Below, piece after piece: positions 11,357-22,094 of a DNA stretch of 64,000 bases (within the stretch, counting starts at the first letter, position 1; the number at the start of each line of letters is the position of its first letter). Location of the stretch: NCBI GenBank assembly GCA_028015205.1, contig CM051514.1:43354150-43418149 (forward strand), in the 5' to 3' direction. The position numbers and the translations under genes were made by a program. The notes below the pieces were generated by a model. That model was not told the origin of the DNA. It ran no database searches and was given only the letters and a program-made list of their open reading frames with translations. The stretch comes from Mytilisepta virgata (lineage: Eukaryota; Mollusca; Bivalvia; Mytilida; Mytilidae).

Positions 11357-11418
11357 AATGAATTACAATATGAATCTTGTGAACGTGGTATACAGATTAT
11401 AAATTATAAAAACCTTAC

Positions 11419-11506
11419 CTGGATGATATGTCTCATTATCTACTTTGCCAGATACAGCCTCTGCATAAGATTTTTTTCTTTCTCGTCCAATTTCTTCATC
11501 TTCCAT
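11419..11506 (-). CDS. candidate first exon of the MULE transposase
   Basis: An ATG at 11504-11506 opens a 29-codon segment beginning MEDEEIGRERKKSYAEAV, ending in a consensus donor (CCAG followed by GTAAGG). The single leftover base joins the two bases at the start of exon 2 to keep the frame. It is acidic/basic and low in recognisable features. An in-frame upstream ATG at about 11543 is possible. Prediction rests on the splice signals and phase only. Confidence 0.5.
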
Positions 11507-12379
11507 TTTTTTTAAGATCGTTTTTTTCCACATTCTCAAAAGCAACCTTTCACAACTAACAGTTTTAAGGAAAGGGACAGGAACAAAATGTTTCCCCTTT
11601 TGTGGTAATGGGGGTATATTTTATCATCAGCATTTTTAAACACCTTTAATAATTCTTTACTGGCAAAACATTGCGGAAGCAAACATAGAGCTTCTGATCA
11701 ATAAGTTTTATATCAATCGGTAAATTTTGGAACTTAAAAATGAAATATTAAAATTGTATGCAGTAAAGAAATAACAAAGCCCCTTTTGGTACCTCACCAG
11801 TTTTTGTTTTAAAATTCTTTTTAAAACAAATTGTTGGGGATGACAGTGATGGCAGCTACTTCTGATAAAAGTGTATAAAATTGAGATAACATTAATGGTT
11901 TTAAACTCTCTTGTAGAATCGTCTGTTGCGATGGGTATAAATGTCACTGCAACTAGCACTGTTAAGTATCAAGTGAAGTACCTTTAAAATTCCAGCAAAT
12001 GACATTTCCAAAAATTCCATTATTAAAACCTCAACATTTGATAACTTAATAAAATAATTGGTGTTGCAACTTGTAACACATTAAGAAAAAACACACTGCA
12101 TCAACTTTAGGGATTTTAAGTGCATTATCATAATCATCACATCGGGTCAGCAACAGAATATTGTTGATAAATGGTTTTCTTGTAATTTTAGATGATACAA
12201 ATTACTTATTTATCTCCCAATTACTTTGTATCATGTTGGAACATGTTTTTTTTTTTTATTGTGACAAGCCTTAAATGATTTTTATATTAACATACATATA
12301 TGCAACAATTGGAAGAATGAACATGTTTGGACCATATTTTTTTCATAATAATTATTAAAAGATATGTTACAAAATGCAC

Positions 12380-12457
12380 TTCAACCCCAGACTCCAAACT
12401 TCAAACTCCAACCCCAGACTCCAACTCCAGACTCCACTCTACATTTTACACAATGCC
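12380..12457 (-). repeat. right terminal inverted repeat of the MULE
   Basis: The reverse complement starts GGCATTGTGTAAAATG and continues with GGAGTCTGGAGTTGGAGT-like units, as at the left end. CATTCAGCC follows immediately at 12458-12466. Confidence 0.88.
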
Positions 12458-12466
12458 CATTCAGCC

Positions 12467-15400
12467 GGTGCAACTTTAATTATATGTCAAGGACTTTAAC
12501 TCTTTTGTTACAATGGTGTATAATGGGAATATAGGTCATTACAAAATTTCGCATTCCACACCTGTAAAACTAGATTTGAAAAAAGCATGCACAACTTCAG
12601 CCTAAATACCGAATGCATCCAAATGCACAATTTGCAGTAAGTTGCGGTTTTGGAGATCTCGAGCTCACAAAATCACGAAAATTCTGCTACCCACAGCATA
12701 AGGCTCTTATCCATTTTTCAGAAACAATGTGTATAAATCCAATGTGGTACAATGATAAGCACTGTAAAAGATAATAAAGTTTGTACCATACACAGATGGA
12801 GATAAGATTTTTGAAAGACGACCACTTATGACCAGCTGTGTTGAATGTCACAAGCAAAACACGTTAATTACCCTTGATATGTGGGAAAGTAATACCATCA
12901 GTACCGACAGATAACGTGACTGTACTTCTCAGAATTTTTTATCCTCCCCCAAAAAAATTGCGTATAGAAAATTTTATTTCTAAATTTTGACCCCCCCCCC
13001 CCCCCAATTTTATTTCAAAAATGTTTACCCTCAATAATTCTCACGCCCCCTCCCCCCGCCCCCTATGAATATTGACCGGCCCCTAAGCTAACATGCCTTA
13101 TTGTGTTGTATTTGGATTTTAATTCTATGGTGGTTAAGTCTGTTTCTTTTTGGGAGGTTTCCAAACGAACAAGCCGGGTTTTTAAACATTCGGTACATTA
13201 TTCTAGAATGGATGGCTTCATAGCAAAGTTTTGTTCAGACCTTTCACTGAAGATCCCAAGAGACTAGCCATGTTGGGCTACCCAGCCAATAAATTCACTG
13301 CCTATTCAAAGAAAAGCGTATGAAGAAAAGTGAAGACTTTAAAAAAGATACATATTCGTGGAAATGTGGGGTAAAAAACTTGGTGATTTACATCTAAAGG
13401 GGAGTTGATTATCTATAAAAACATAAGTAATATAAACAAAATATTAATTTTAATAATTGTTAATTTTAAGTTTTATCCCATGTATTTTTTAAATCCCGGA
13501 TTGATTTGATTTTCCTTGCACGTATTATACATTGTACACATCATAGACATACGTGAAATATTCTTGGTGCATTAAATTAAAATTATAATAAAGCTTTACA
13601 TTCAGGTTTTAAAAAAATTTCACTATCGATATAGTACAATAAAAATGTAGTAACAAATACTTCTGTTTATTTATTTGTTGGTATTCTGACGTGATATTGT
13701 ACCGCTGGACATAACTATTCATGAATTACTCTGGGGTCATCAGTCAGGGTATGGTGTTGAGTCCATTTGTACTTTGTTTGAGTATATACTTGTGATTTAT
13801 AACGGCACTCGATGTCCGTTTTTCCTCAAACATACAATTAAACGTTTAACATGAATCATATACTGGATAGTGGAAATAAAGCATTTTCGGATACTCCACA
13901 ATAAAACAATCCACAAAGTCCAGATTCTTTAAATTATTCAAAAGTTGCTTGATGAACATTCAACAAAGCTTCTTATGCAGATTGAAATATAAATCCGAAT
14001 GTCGCCGAACAACTTTAAAATAGTCTGTTTGTTAAGTTTGTGAAACGGTGAAACTTTGGCAAATCGGATTTTGATAATGTTTTCGTTTATTTTGTTTGGT
14101 AAAATACTCATTAGAGCAAAGATATTAGGGTGACAGGAATAAAAAAAGTAGCGCACCCATATTATTTTACTAATTTTTTTCTTACTTTTGATGACCGGGT
14201 AAATTGCAGAAAAGTAGTATGTATTTTTTGCAGACACGACATATTCTTTTCTGCGGAAAAGTAAAACTGCTATTTCACAAAAAATTGCGGAAATTTAAAC
14301 CAATTTATCTCGGTCGAATTTACCTTCCCATAAAAAACTTAAATAAAGTAAAAATGAAACAAAAAAAAAACAAAAAACAAATGAATAAAGGAAATGTAAT
14401 GAAATGGAGATAAACGAAAATTACATAATAACGGAGTTACAAATAAAATTTACATTTACTACATTTTAATTCACATTTAAAAATATATATAATTCTTTAT
14501 CCGTCTTGTTTTCTTCAATAAAGATTACCAGTACTACATAATTTTAGATAAAATACATAAAATCTTGATATCATCCTAACAAGCTATCCCGCGCCGTTTA
14601 TACCAGATTGTCAGTTCAGAATCTGTTCTGGATGATTAAACACAATAAACATGTGATAAGGTAATTAACACGGGACTTATTGATCACTCTGACACGTGCC
14701 GATAAAAAATATTTATGTATGAATCTAATAATAATGATATTTTAAATTCATGGTTTTTTTTTTTTGCATTTTGATTTTCATTTTATGACCTTTTTCTTCA
14801 TTTCTCTCACCATCATGTCTTTAGATTTTTTTCTTCCAACCAGCGATATTAAGGTGCTTCGAGGTATTTATACGAAGCCCTCGTCTTGATGTACGATGTA
14901 TCTTGGCTGATTGCCGCGAAAAAATAAACCTGTTCACAAAAGACAATAACAAAAAACAACAACAATTAAATAAAGAAAATATAAAATTATAAAAAAAAAA
15001 TAAAATATGCCTCGATCATTCACGAATGAAGAAAAGTTTACGAATAGACATAATATGAACTTCTTGACCTAAAAGATAATGGAAATAGGAATCTGTATTG
15101 TGGTATTCTCTACAATCAAAACTGTTGCAAGTTCCCTCCCCCCAACACTTTCCTTACCGTGGAATTTAAGCCGATTGCTTACACAGTAAGAAATTCTGAT
15201 TACTCTTTAGTTGAAGAAAGCCAAACATAGGGAATCAAACTTTGGCTTTGATAAATATATAGTAAAGGCAAATGACATTGTATGCGTAAAAAGTCGTTCT
15301 TGTGCATCGAAATTGGTATCAAAGAATATTATCGTTATCATCATGATCATTTTTAAATGAAATAAAAGCGTAAGAACGGAAATGGACTTTATTAATGCAT

Positions 15401-15480
15401 ACTACGTACATGTACGTATGTTACAGTTTGTAATTCCGATATGCGAACGATTAAGATACGGATGCAGTTTTAGATTTTTT
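12467..15480. other. non-coding stretch, no gene seen
   Basis: AT-rich sequence with poly-C and poly-A tracts (near 12982, 13026 and 14350). A short conceptual translation near 13220-13310 (RPFTEDPKRLAM) looks protein-like but is isolated, so I do not call it. Confidence 0.45.
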
Positions 15481-15489
15481 TTTCAATCA

Positions 15490-16130
15490 ATCTTTATTCT
15501 CATAACGTCAATGCATTACATTGATACAGAGATACAAACATACAAAACAGAACAAAACTATGTACAATATATACAACAAGAAAGTGAGGGAGAGAGAGAA
15601 CCTTAGGTCAGCCAGGAGTACAAACAGTTTGACAGACAATTTTAATGAGTCTGCATAATTTTGTCAATATATTCTTGTGTTTATTGGACATGAGATCAGA
15701 AAATTTTATTGTATTAGAATTTCTGGTGTAATATTTTGGTAAAAGTTCGTCTCTACTTCGCTTAAGAAAACTGCATTCTAAAATGTAGTGATATTCGTCT
15801 CCCAATTTCATATCATTACACAGTGTACAAAATCGTCTTTCCCTATCAACATTTCGCCATCTCCCAGTTTCAATTTGTAGATAATGATTTCTTGTCCTGA
15901 AACGGCAGATTTTTATAGCATCTTTAATCGGTAGAATTTTGAAGTATTCTTCAAATTTGAATTCAGTTTTATAAATTCTATAATTTAGAGACTTGTTAGA
16001 GTTATAAACTTGGGAGTTCCAATTTTGAATAAATTGGTCCATTAATCTTTGCTTTACAATGTTGATAAGATACGGTTGGCTGATAATATTCTCTGACTCC
16101 CAAATATATGTTAAACCACATTCATTTAGT
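15490..16130 (-). pseudogene. LINE C-terminal fragment with zinc-binding motif
   Basis: The minus-strand frame reads from about 16130 to a stop at 15608-15610. It ends with the Cys/His motif FCTLCNDMKLGDEYHYILEC (C-x2-C ... H-x4-C), the region that follows the reverse transcriptase in many molluscan LINEs. The rest of the element upstream (endonuclease, RT) is absent, so the copy is 5'-truncated as LINEs often are. The related C-terminus at 34880-35050 suggests the same broad family. Confidence 0.7.
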
Positions 16131-16499
16131 ATATCTCAACCTGTTCAATTCGCTCGTGTATATAACAACGTATTTGATTTTAATGAAGGAAATCTCTGTA
16201 TTACGGAAAAATTATTACACCAGGGATTTCGATATCACAAACTTGTCAAAACTTTTACTAGATTTTATCATCGTTACAAGGACAATATTCGTAAATGTTA
16301 ATCAACGTGCAAACATCTTATATATTCAGGTATTTCACATCCCATCTTTTTATGGTAATATTCTATACAAAGCAAAAATATGTCGTCATTCACCTAGAAA
16401 GCTAACCAAACCTTTAAAACAGACCTATCCACAAGGGATATAGTTACGATACTGTTGTCAATTCATTAAAGATGGCATTTTTTGGAATTTAATATTTCG

Positions 16500-16995
16500 A
16501 TCAGTTTAATTGAGGTCTGGGGCTGGCATGTCAGTAACAGTAGTTCTGTGTTAATACATATTGAGCATTGTCATTTTGCTTAGTTTCTTCTGTTACCTTT
16601 TTTAACATCGGACTCGGACATCTTTTGAACTGAGTTTAACTGTGTGTATCGCTGTGTTTGTTTATTCCACAATGGCTGGAGGTATAGGTGGAGAGTTGAG
16701 ATCTCTTAAATCATGTATAACCTCGCCGCATTTTTGGGGCTGTACCATGTAACGAACCTGTAGCCTTTGTTAGTCTTGTGCGTTTTTTTAATTTTGGTTC
16801 ATATATATGTTTCGGAGTTTAGTGTGCCGTCCATTTCGCTGAACTAGTATGCATTATTGTTTAGGGGCCAGCTACAACCCGCCTCTTGGTGAGAGATTTT
16901 CTCGCTGCGTTAAAGACCTTTTGGTATTCTTGATTTGTTTTCTGGTCTTTGGTCGGGTTGTTGTCTCTTTGACACATTCCCAGATTCCATTTTCT
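16500..16995 (+). repeat. probable retroelement 3' tail
   Basis: Contains phrases such as GGTCGGGTTGTTGTCTCTTT followed by GACACATTCC, which I recall as frequent repeat ends in bivalve genomes. There is no coding capacity and no clear poly-A or duplication, so the boundaries are guesses. Confidence 0.3.
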
Positions 16996-16999
16996 ATTC

Positions 17000-19250
17000 T
17001 AAAGATATATCTATAGAACATTAGATCCTCACAAACATAGAACATTGACTTCTCACTTATCGCACATAGTCATTAAATTTTGATGCTATTTGCACATTCC
17101 CTCCTAACCTTGTTTTTGTAACGACGCATTGGGTTACACATGCTGTTGTTTCGTCTTGCTGTCGGTGTGTTGATAACCTTGTTATGTACTTGATGATTAT
17201 GATTCCCTTTCGACACAATGTTCTGTGTATGTTAATCATTGTAGTAGGCCGCAAATGTTTTCTGTTTCTACGATAAATAAAATATTTGCATCTGCAACCA
17301 TGCAGACGTTTCGAACCATATTAGGTGGTTACCTCTCAAAATTGTCTCCGATGGTCATTTCAATATGACAAAACATATTTCAAATCTTATCTTTTGAAAG
17401 TACACGTCCAATTTGAATTATACTTTAGTTGATGGTTCAAGGGTGACCCCCTCCCAAAATTAAGTCCCAGGATCAAAACCCTTGGACAAATAGGGCAGCC
17501 ATGTGTAAAAAATAAAATAATCACCTGAAATAGTTTTAAATTTTTTTTTCACTAAAACTAGGTTAGTTGAGGTAATATTTTGGTTTAATTGTTCTTAGGT
17601 TTTTCTAAATTGTATAAAGAGGTCAGTTTGGCCCTTAAAAACAAAAATATATAAAAACCCTCTCCTCTAAACTACAAAATGTAAACCTTGCAGTAAAGGG
17701 CCTCAAATGGTGCCATTTCACAATTATGTTTACTAGAATAGGACCTTAGATTTCTGTAGCCGCAGCTATCAAAAATACATGTACAAAAATAGCATGCATT
17801 AAAGTATTAAGAAATTTGCAAATTTTCTCATATTAAACTACCGACCATGGTGTGTTTAGACCTTCGTAAATATTTTTATCCTCTATTGTATTTTTCAATC
17901 TACATTTATGAACAAGAATTCAAAATGAATATCCTTTTTTCGGTCCGTATAGCACCGTGTTTAATTATACCATCTCACAATTTCACAAATGTAGTTAATA
18001 GATATCTTATAATACATTTTTCTTTCTTTTTCAGGCAGCAGTTATCAATGGTACGTATGTGCTTAAATGTACAATTTACATGTATTTCTTTAATTTAGGA
18101 TATATATGTTTATCATGTATAAAAGCCGTACCGAAAGTACATTCTCAATACATGATAGATGAGTATGGAATACGAAATTTAATTAAGCATTTTTTTGTTT
18201 GTTTTACAAAGTTCTATATGGATCTTTTAAAATGGTATCAACCTAGGACTTTATGATTCTATCAACTTCATGTAAAGCAATGTTTAAGAAAAACATTATT
18301 GGTACACTCGTTCATTCTTGATATAGATATGGTTATGGATATTTTGAGTAGTTTTTTAGTTCTGGTCCGTCTCTTGATCTTGTCGTTGGCACTGTTGGCA
18401 TTGTTGGCATACATCCGGGATACTGTTGGCAACCGTTGATGTAAATATTAAGAAGTAGCTACAGACATTCCGAATGCGAGGTTGGCTCACACCCGGGCTT
18501 TTGTTGGCAATCTGTAACATTGTAAACGAAAGGCACAGCCAGTTGGCACTCATTCTGATCCCGGACACATGCAGATGTGATACCGCGGATATGGAGGTAT
18601 TTTTAATAATTTCCACCAGGAATTAAACCAAAAAGCATGATTTTCCGACGTAGTTGTATAAGCTCGCTTTTGACCTATTTAACTAAAGAGACACTTTCCC
18701 ATGACATGTGATAAATTTTCAGGCGTGTGATTGGATAAAACTGAGAAAAGTGGTAATGTTCGAATATACTTTTCATTTGACGCGAATGTTCTAATATCGG
18801 ACAAATGTGCCCGAACCTCTGCTTTTCAAAAGCTATCACTTTTCACAATTTTATTTTATTCATTTTTTTAGAACTTGAAAAAAAAACCACATTCAAAAGG
18901 TCAGCAGTTCTAATTAGTTAATAAATAATTTAATTTGAATTTTTTAAATGTGGAATTATTGTTATTTTCGTCTATTTTGTAAATCAAGGAAAAATATATT
19001 CTATTTAACTGAATCTTAACAAATTGATTTGAATTAAATTTTCACTTCAATTTCTTTTTTTTAATGTAGTTTGGTTGGCAGGATTTCAACAAAATGCAAA
19101 TTTTTAAATTCTAAATTCATACTTCTTTATCTTATGCCGCTGAATACAGTTTTATTTAATGTTGAACACTTCTCGGAAAACTTGCATCGACGTTAAATTT
19201 ATATTACCAGACAAACATCTTTATTCATACAATCAGTTAATCAAGTATCA
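17000..19250. other. non-coding stretch, no gene seen
   Basis: AT-rich with no supported gene. The open frame at 18356-18616 (minus) has Gln/Cys-rich low complexity and no domain I recognise. Confidence 0.4.
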
Positions 19251-19253
19251 AAA

Positions 19254-19396
19254 TTACAGAATTTTGTTCATTAATTGCTGTCTGAGGTGAAATCCTTGCA
19301 GCTGGTGTCCTTCTCTTGCATATCCATTGTCAACATTGGACATATAATCGTCTTCAGTATCTGGTAAGTCAAATACATCATTCTCATAAAGACACA
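19254..19396 (-). pseudogene. 3' end of Harbinger transposase, cut off by LINE insertion
   Basis: The minus strand continues the frame of the Harbinger transposase at 25960-26480 exactly across the LINE. The codons through CLYE read on through an acidic stretch and stop (TAA, 19254-19256) about 40 codons later. The 13 bases TCATAAAGACACA (19384-19396) are repeated at 25960-25972 beyond the LINE, marking the insertion point. Confidence 0.82.
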
Positions 19397-20675
19397 CCCC
19401 CTCGGGGTCCCGGGGACACAATAGAATAGGCCCACAGCTCCTCGGCTTGGCGTAAGAGGCCCCTAAAGCGGCGACATGTTTGCCGTGTGTCGCACACCCA
19501 TGTCGGTAATAGGGAGTGTTCCTGGATGGCCGGAAAAACGGTTCCGATCACCATCTGGGGCACAATCTTTACCTAGACGGGAGGCCGGATGGACCCGATT
19601 CGGTCAATCGGCTGGTCACATCAGTCCCTTTTTGTAACGTGTATTTATATTTTTTTCTCCCCTAATTGATTAATCGAATTCAAAATTGCTGTTCGGTGGG
19701 ATTGGTGTTGGCTAATGGGTCACAAACTTTAACAAGCTCAAAATTTCTTTACTTTTGAATTGGATCTTTATTTATTGCCATTATTTTTGTTTTATTATTT
19801 TCTTAATATTCAAATATAAATTATACCTCTCATTTGTATCAACTGTTTAAAATGTCTTGGTCACAATTTTTGGTTTCGCATTTTTTAAATATTTGAACAA
19901 CCAGCTCAAATATTGGCTGGATTGCCCCGGTCTGGCCACTTACTGGTCATGTCTAGCCCTCTGCTGTTTTCTTGTGGTTGTTTGAAGAGACCCATATGAA
20001 CCTTTTATGACACCTCGATACCATGGGTCGGGTTAGGGTGGTGTGCAGGTATCGTATGAGATTGATGTTTTGGTTCTGGGGTCTCTGAAGATAGCCACTG
20101 ACGGAAGCAGCGGAGAAGGCGGTGGCTTATGGGGTAAGGCTTCCTCGGCTTAATGAGGCCACATGTTTGCCGTGTGTGGATACCCGTAAGGATAGAGGAC
20201 GGGATCCTGGTTGTTGAAACACGCCACTTTGGCCCTTACTTTATCTGAAACGGGAGGTCGGATGGGCCCGGTCTCGATCAATCGGCTGGTCACGCCAAGC
20301 CCTTGAGTCTAACCTGTTTCCAGAATGTACAACAATAGTACCATTTTCATAGGTTGGGTTTAAGAAGGCGGTGGCTTATGGGTCAATCGTGTAGATGTTA
20401 CTTTGGGCGGTTGTCCTGCCGGGCAACCCCTAGCACAAGGCTTGCGCCCATTAAGATGTACTCTATGCGAGTATCTTATCCTAGTATCCCTGGTGCTTGT
20501 CGCAGATGTGGCAGGCGTGCGTCGTTCTGATGTACTCTGGTATCCATCATGGATGCTAGAGTGCATCAGGGCGATGTATGCATCATGCTTGTCGCAAATG
20601 TGGCAAGCATACATCGTGTTGATGCTGCTCCGAGGTGGGCGGGGAGCTAGGGTAACGAAATATATATAAATCAAC
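19397..20675 (+). promoter_or_regulatory. LINE 5' UTR with two diverged repeats
   Basis: This is GC-richer than its surroundings and contains two related blocks, about 19430-19630 and 20130-20300, sharing CTCGGCTT, CACATGTTTGCCGTGTGT, CGGGAGG(C/T)CGGATGG and CAATCGGCTGGTCAC. A third partial unit (GGCGGTGGCTTATGGG) starts near 20368. LINE 5' UTRs carry internal promoters, so the repeated blocks may be promoter monomers; this is an inference. Confidence 0.55.
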
Positions 20676-22094
20676 ATGGACTTCCAAAATAAACCAAACC
20701 AACCAACATATAAAAGAAAATTATACAATAGCAGTGATGAGGATGACATTCCAAATAAAATTTTAAATACTACTTCTGACACTTTTCCAAGATTTATTGT
20801 ACTGACAAGTTTAAATTCAGAAAAACCTTTAACCAAAATTTCCCCATTTGTTCTTCAAAAAAATCCAGTCTGTTGCAGGAACTGTTAAAAAGGTTAACAA
20901 ATTGAAAAACGGATGTCTGTTAGTGGAGTGCACACGACAATAATGGACGTTGGAATCTCTGCAACTCCACACAGATCACTCCATTACAGCCAAGGAATAA
21001 TCCGAGACAGAGATAATGATCTCAATGACATGTCTGAAGAAGAAATTTGTGCTGAACTAAAAGAGCAACATATTACCAAAGTCAAACGGTTTACCAAAAA
21101 ATCTGGAAATAAAATACTTAAATTGAATACCTATCTATTTACATTCGAACTTCCAAATGTTCCTGATCACATTTACATAGGACCATATAGAATCAAAGTT
21201 GACCTATACGTCCCAAATCCTATCCGGTGCTTCACGTGCCATAAGTTTGGACACGGAAAAAATAATTGCCGTGGAAAAATGCGTCAAATGTGCTGAACAA
21301 GGGCATTCCAGCTTTGAATATGAACGCACTCCGAAATGCTGTAATTGTGGTCAGCAACATATGTCATCATCGAGAGACTGTGATTGTTATAAAAGAGAAC
21401 TTCAAATTCAAAAAATTAAAGTAGAAAAACGTATTACATATCAGGAAGCTCGAAAAATTGTCTCTGCCTCGGATTCACCTTCTACAACTTCATACGCTGA
21501 CAAAGTTAAATTATCTAAACCAAATAGATCTTTTGCAACTCAAACGAATTTCACTTGGCCTGACGGAACAGAATTTCCGGTTCTCGTCGCCAAACCAAAC
21601 CAATCAAATGGGCAAACATCTCATCCTAAACAGTCTTCATCCAGTTCTTCACAAACATCTGACACTTCTTTCTCCTCAAGTGCCAGTAATCAACAAAAGC
21701 CAACTCCTAAAAAACGGTCTTCTATATCTTCAAGCAAAAAATCACCTCAAAAACAGTCACAATCACAGAAAGTTGCACGTCCCTCATCACAAGATCAATC
21801 TTGGTAAAGATGAATTTTTCAAATCGTCTCTCGAAGGCTGAAAAGGGTCAAAAGGTCAACAAGTTTCGAGACCTCTGCCCAGAGTTCGACGATGATATCG
21901 ATGAAGACTCTGAGCAGATGGATACATCGTCACATGAGAATCTGGATTTCATCTGGCCGGACCCATTAGTACCAGCTGAGGGTTTTGGTCCTCCAGTCAC
22001 AGAATCGGACGCTTCGCAAGAAAGACTCCACAGAAGTTGTTCAACAGATCGATCCAGAAAAAAATATTCCCCAATTCGACCACCTAAAAAATGA
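20676..22094 (+). pseudogene. LINE ORF1 (gag-like, CCHC zinc knuckles), frameshifted
   Basis: Starts at ATG 20676 after an A/T-rich leader. The N-terminal half is lost to a one-base shift near 20870 plus a stop (TAA) near 20938. The central part carries three zinc knuckles: CFTCHKFGHGKNNC, CVKCAEQGHSSFE and CCNCGQQHMSSSRDC, with another shift between the first and second (near 21275). A Ser/Gln/Lys-rich C-terminal region follows, then a further frame change near 21800. Gag-like proteins of this family bind the element's RNA. Its TGA stop (22092-22094) overlaps the ATG of ORF2. Confidence 0.82.

Larger units (their letters stand above)
6171..11418 (-). other. intron 1 of the MULE gene, loaded with repeats
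   Basis: The donor is GTAAGG right after exon 1 (11413-11418, minus strand) and the acceptor TTTTTCAG is at 6171-6172. One base is carried from exon 1 and two come from exon 2, giving an intact frame. The 5.2-kb intron holds at least four repeat insertions or captured blocks (6304-7096, 7640-9645, 9963-10240 and 10335-11356). Confidence 0.6.
1256..12457 (-). mobile_element. complete Mutator-like (MULE) DNA transposon, 11.2 kb
   Basis: The two ends are inverted copies of one another, starting GGCATTGTGTAAAATG and matching for about 75-80 bp. The 9 bases outside each end are identical (CATTCAGCC at 1247-1255 and 12458-12466). A 9-bp target duplication is the Mutator superfamily signature and agrees with the MULE transposase gene inside (minus strand, exons at 11419-11506, 3662-6170 and 1830-2774). 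Helitron-like repeats and a MITE sit in its introns. The only clear coding lesion is one frameshift at an A-run near 2630-2635, so the copy may be young. Boundaries are seen directly; the superfamily follows from the duplication length and the transposase. Confidence 0.88.

Noticed and set aside
13165..13320. Protein-like phrase RPFTEDPKRLAM
   Set aside because: Isolated, with stops on both sides and no second motif to name a family.
18356..18616. 86-residue minus-strand frame with Cys/Gln-rich end
   Set aside because: The Cys/Gln part comes from a short CAA/TTGGCA repeat; no family recognised.
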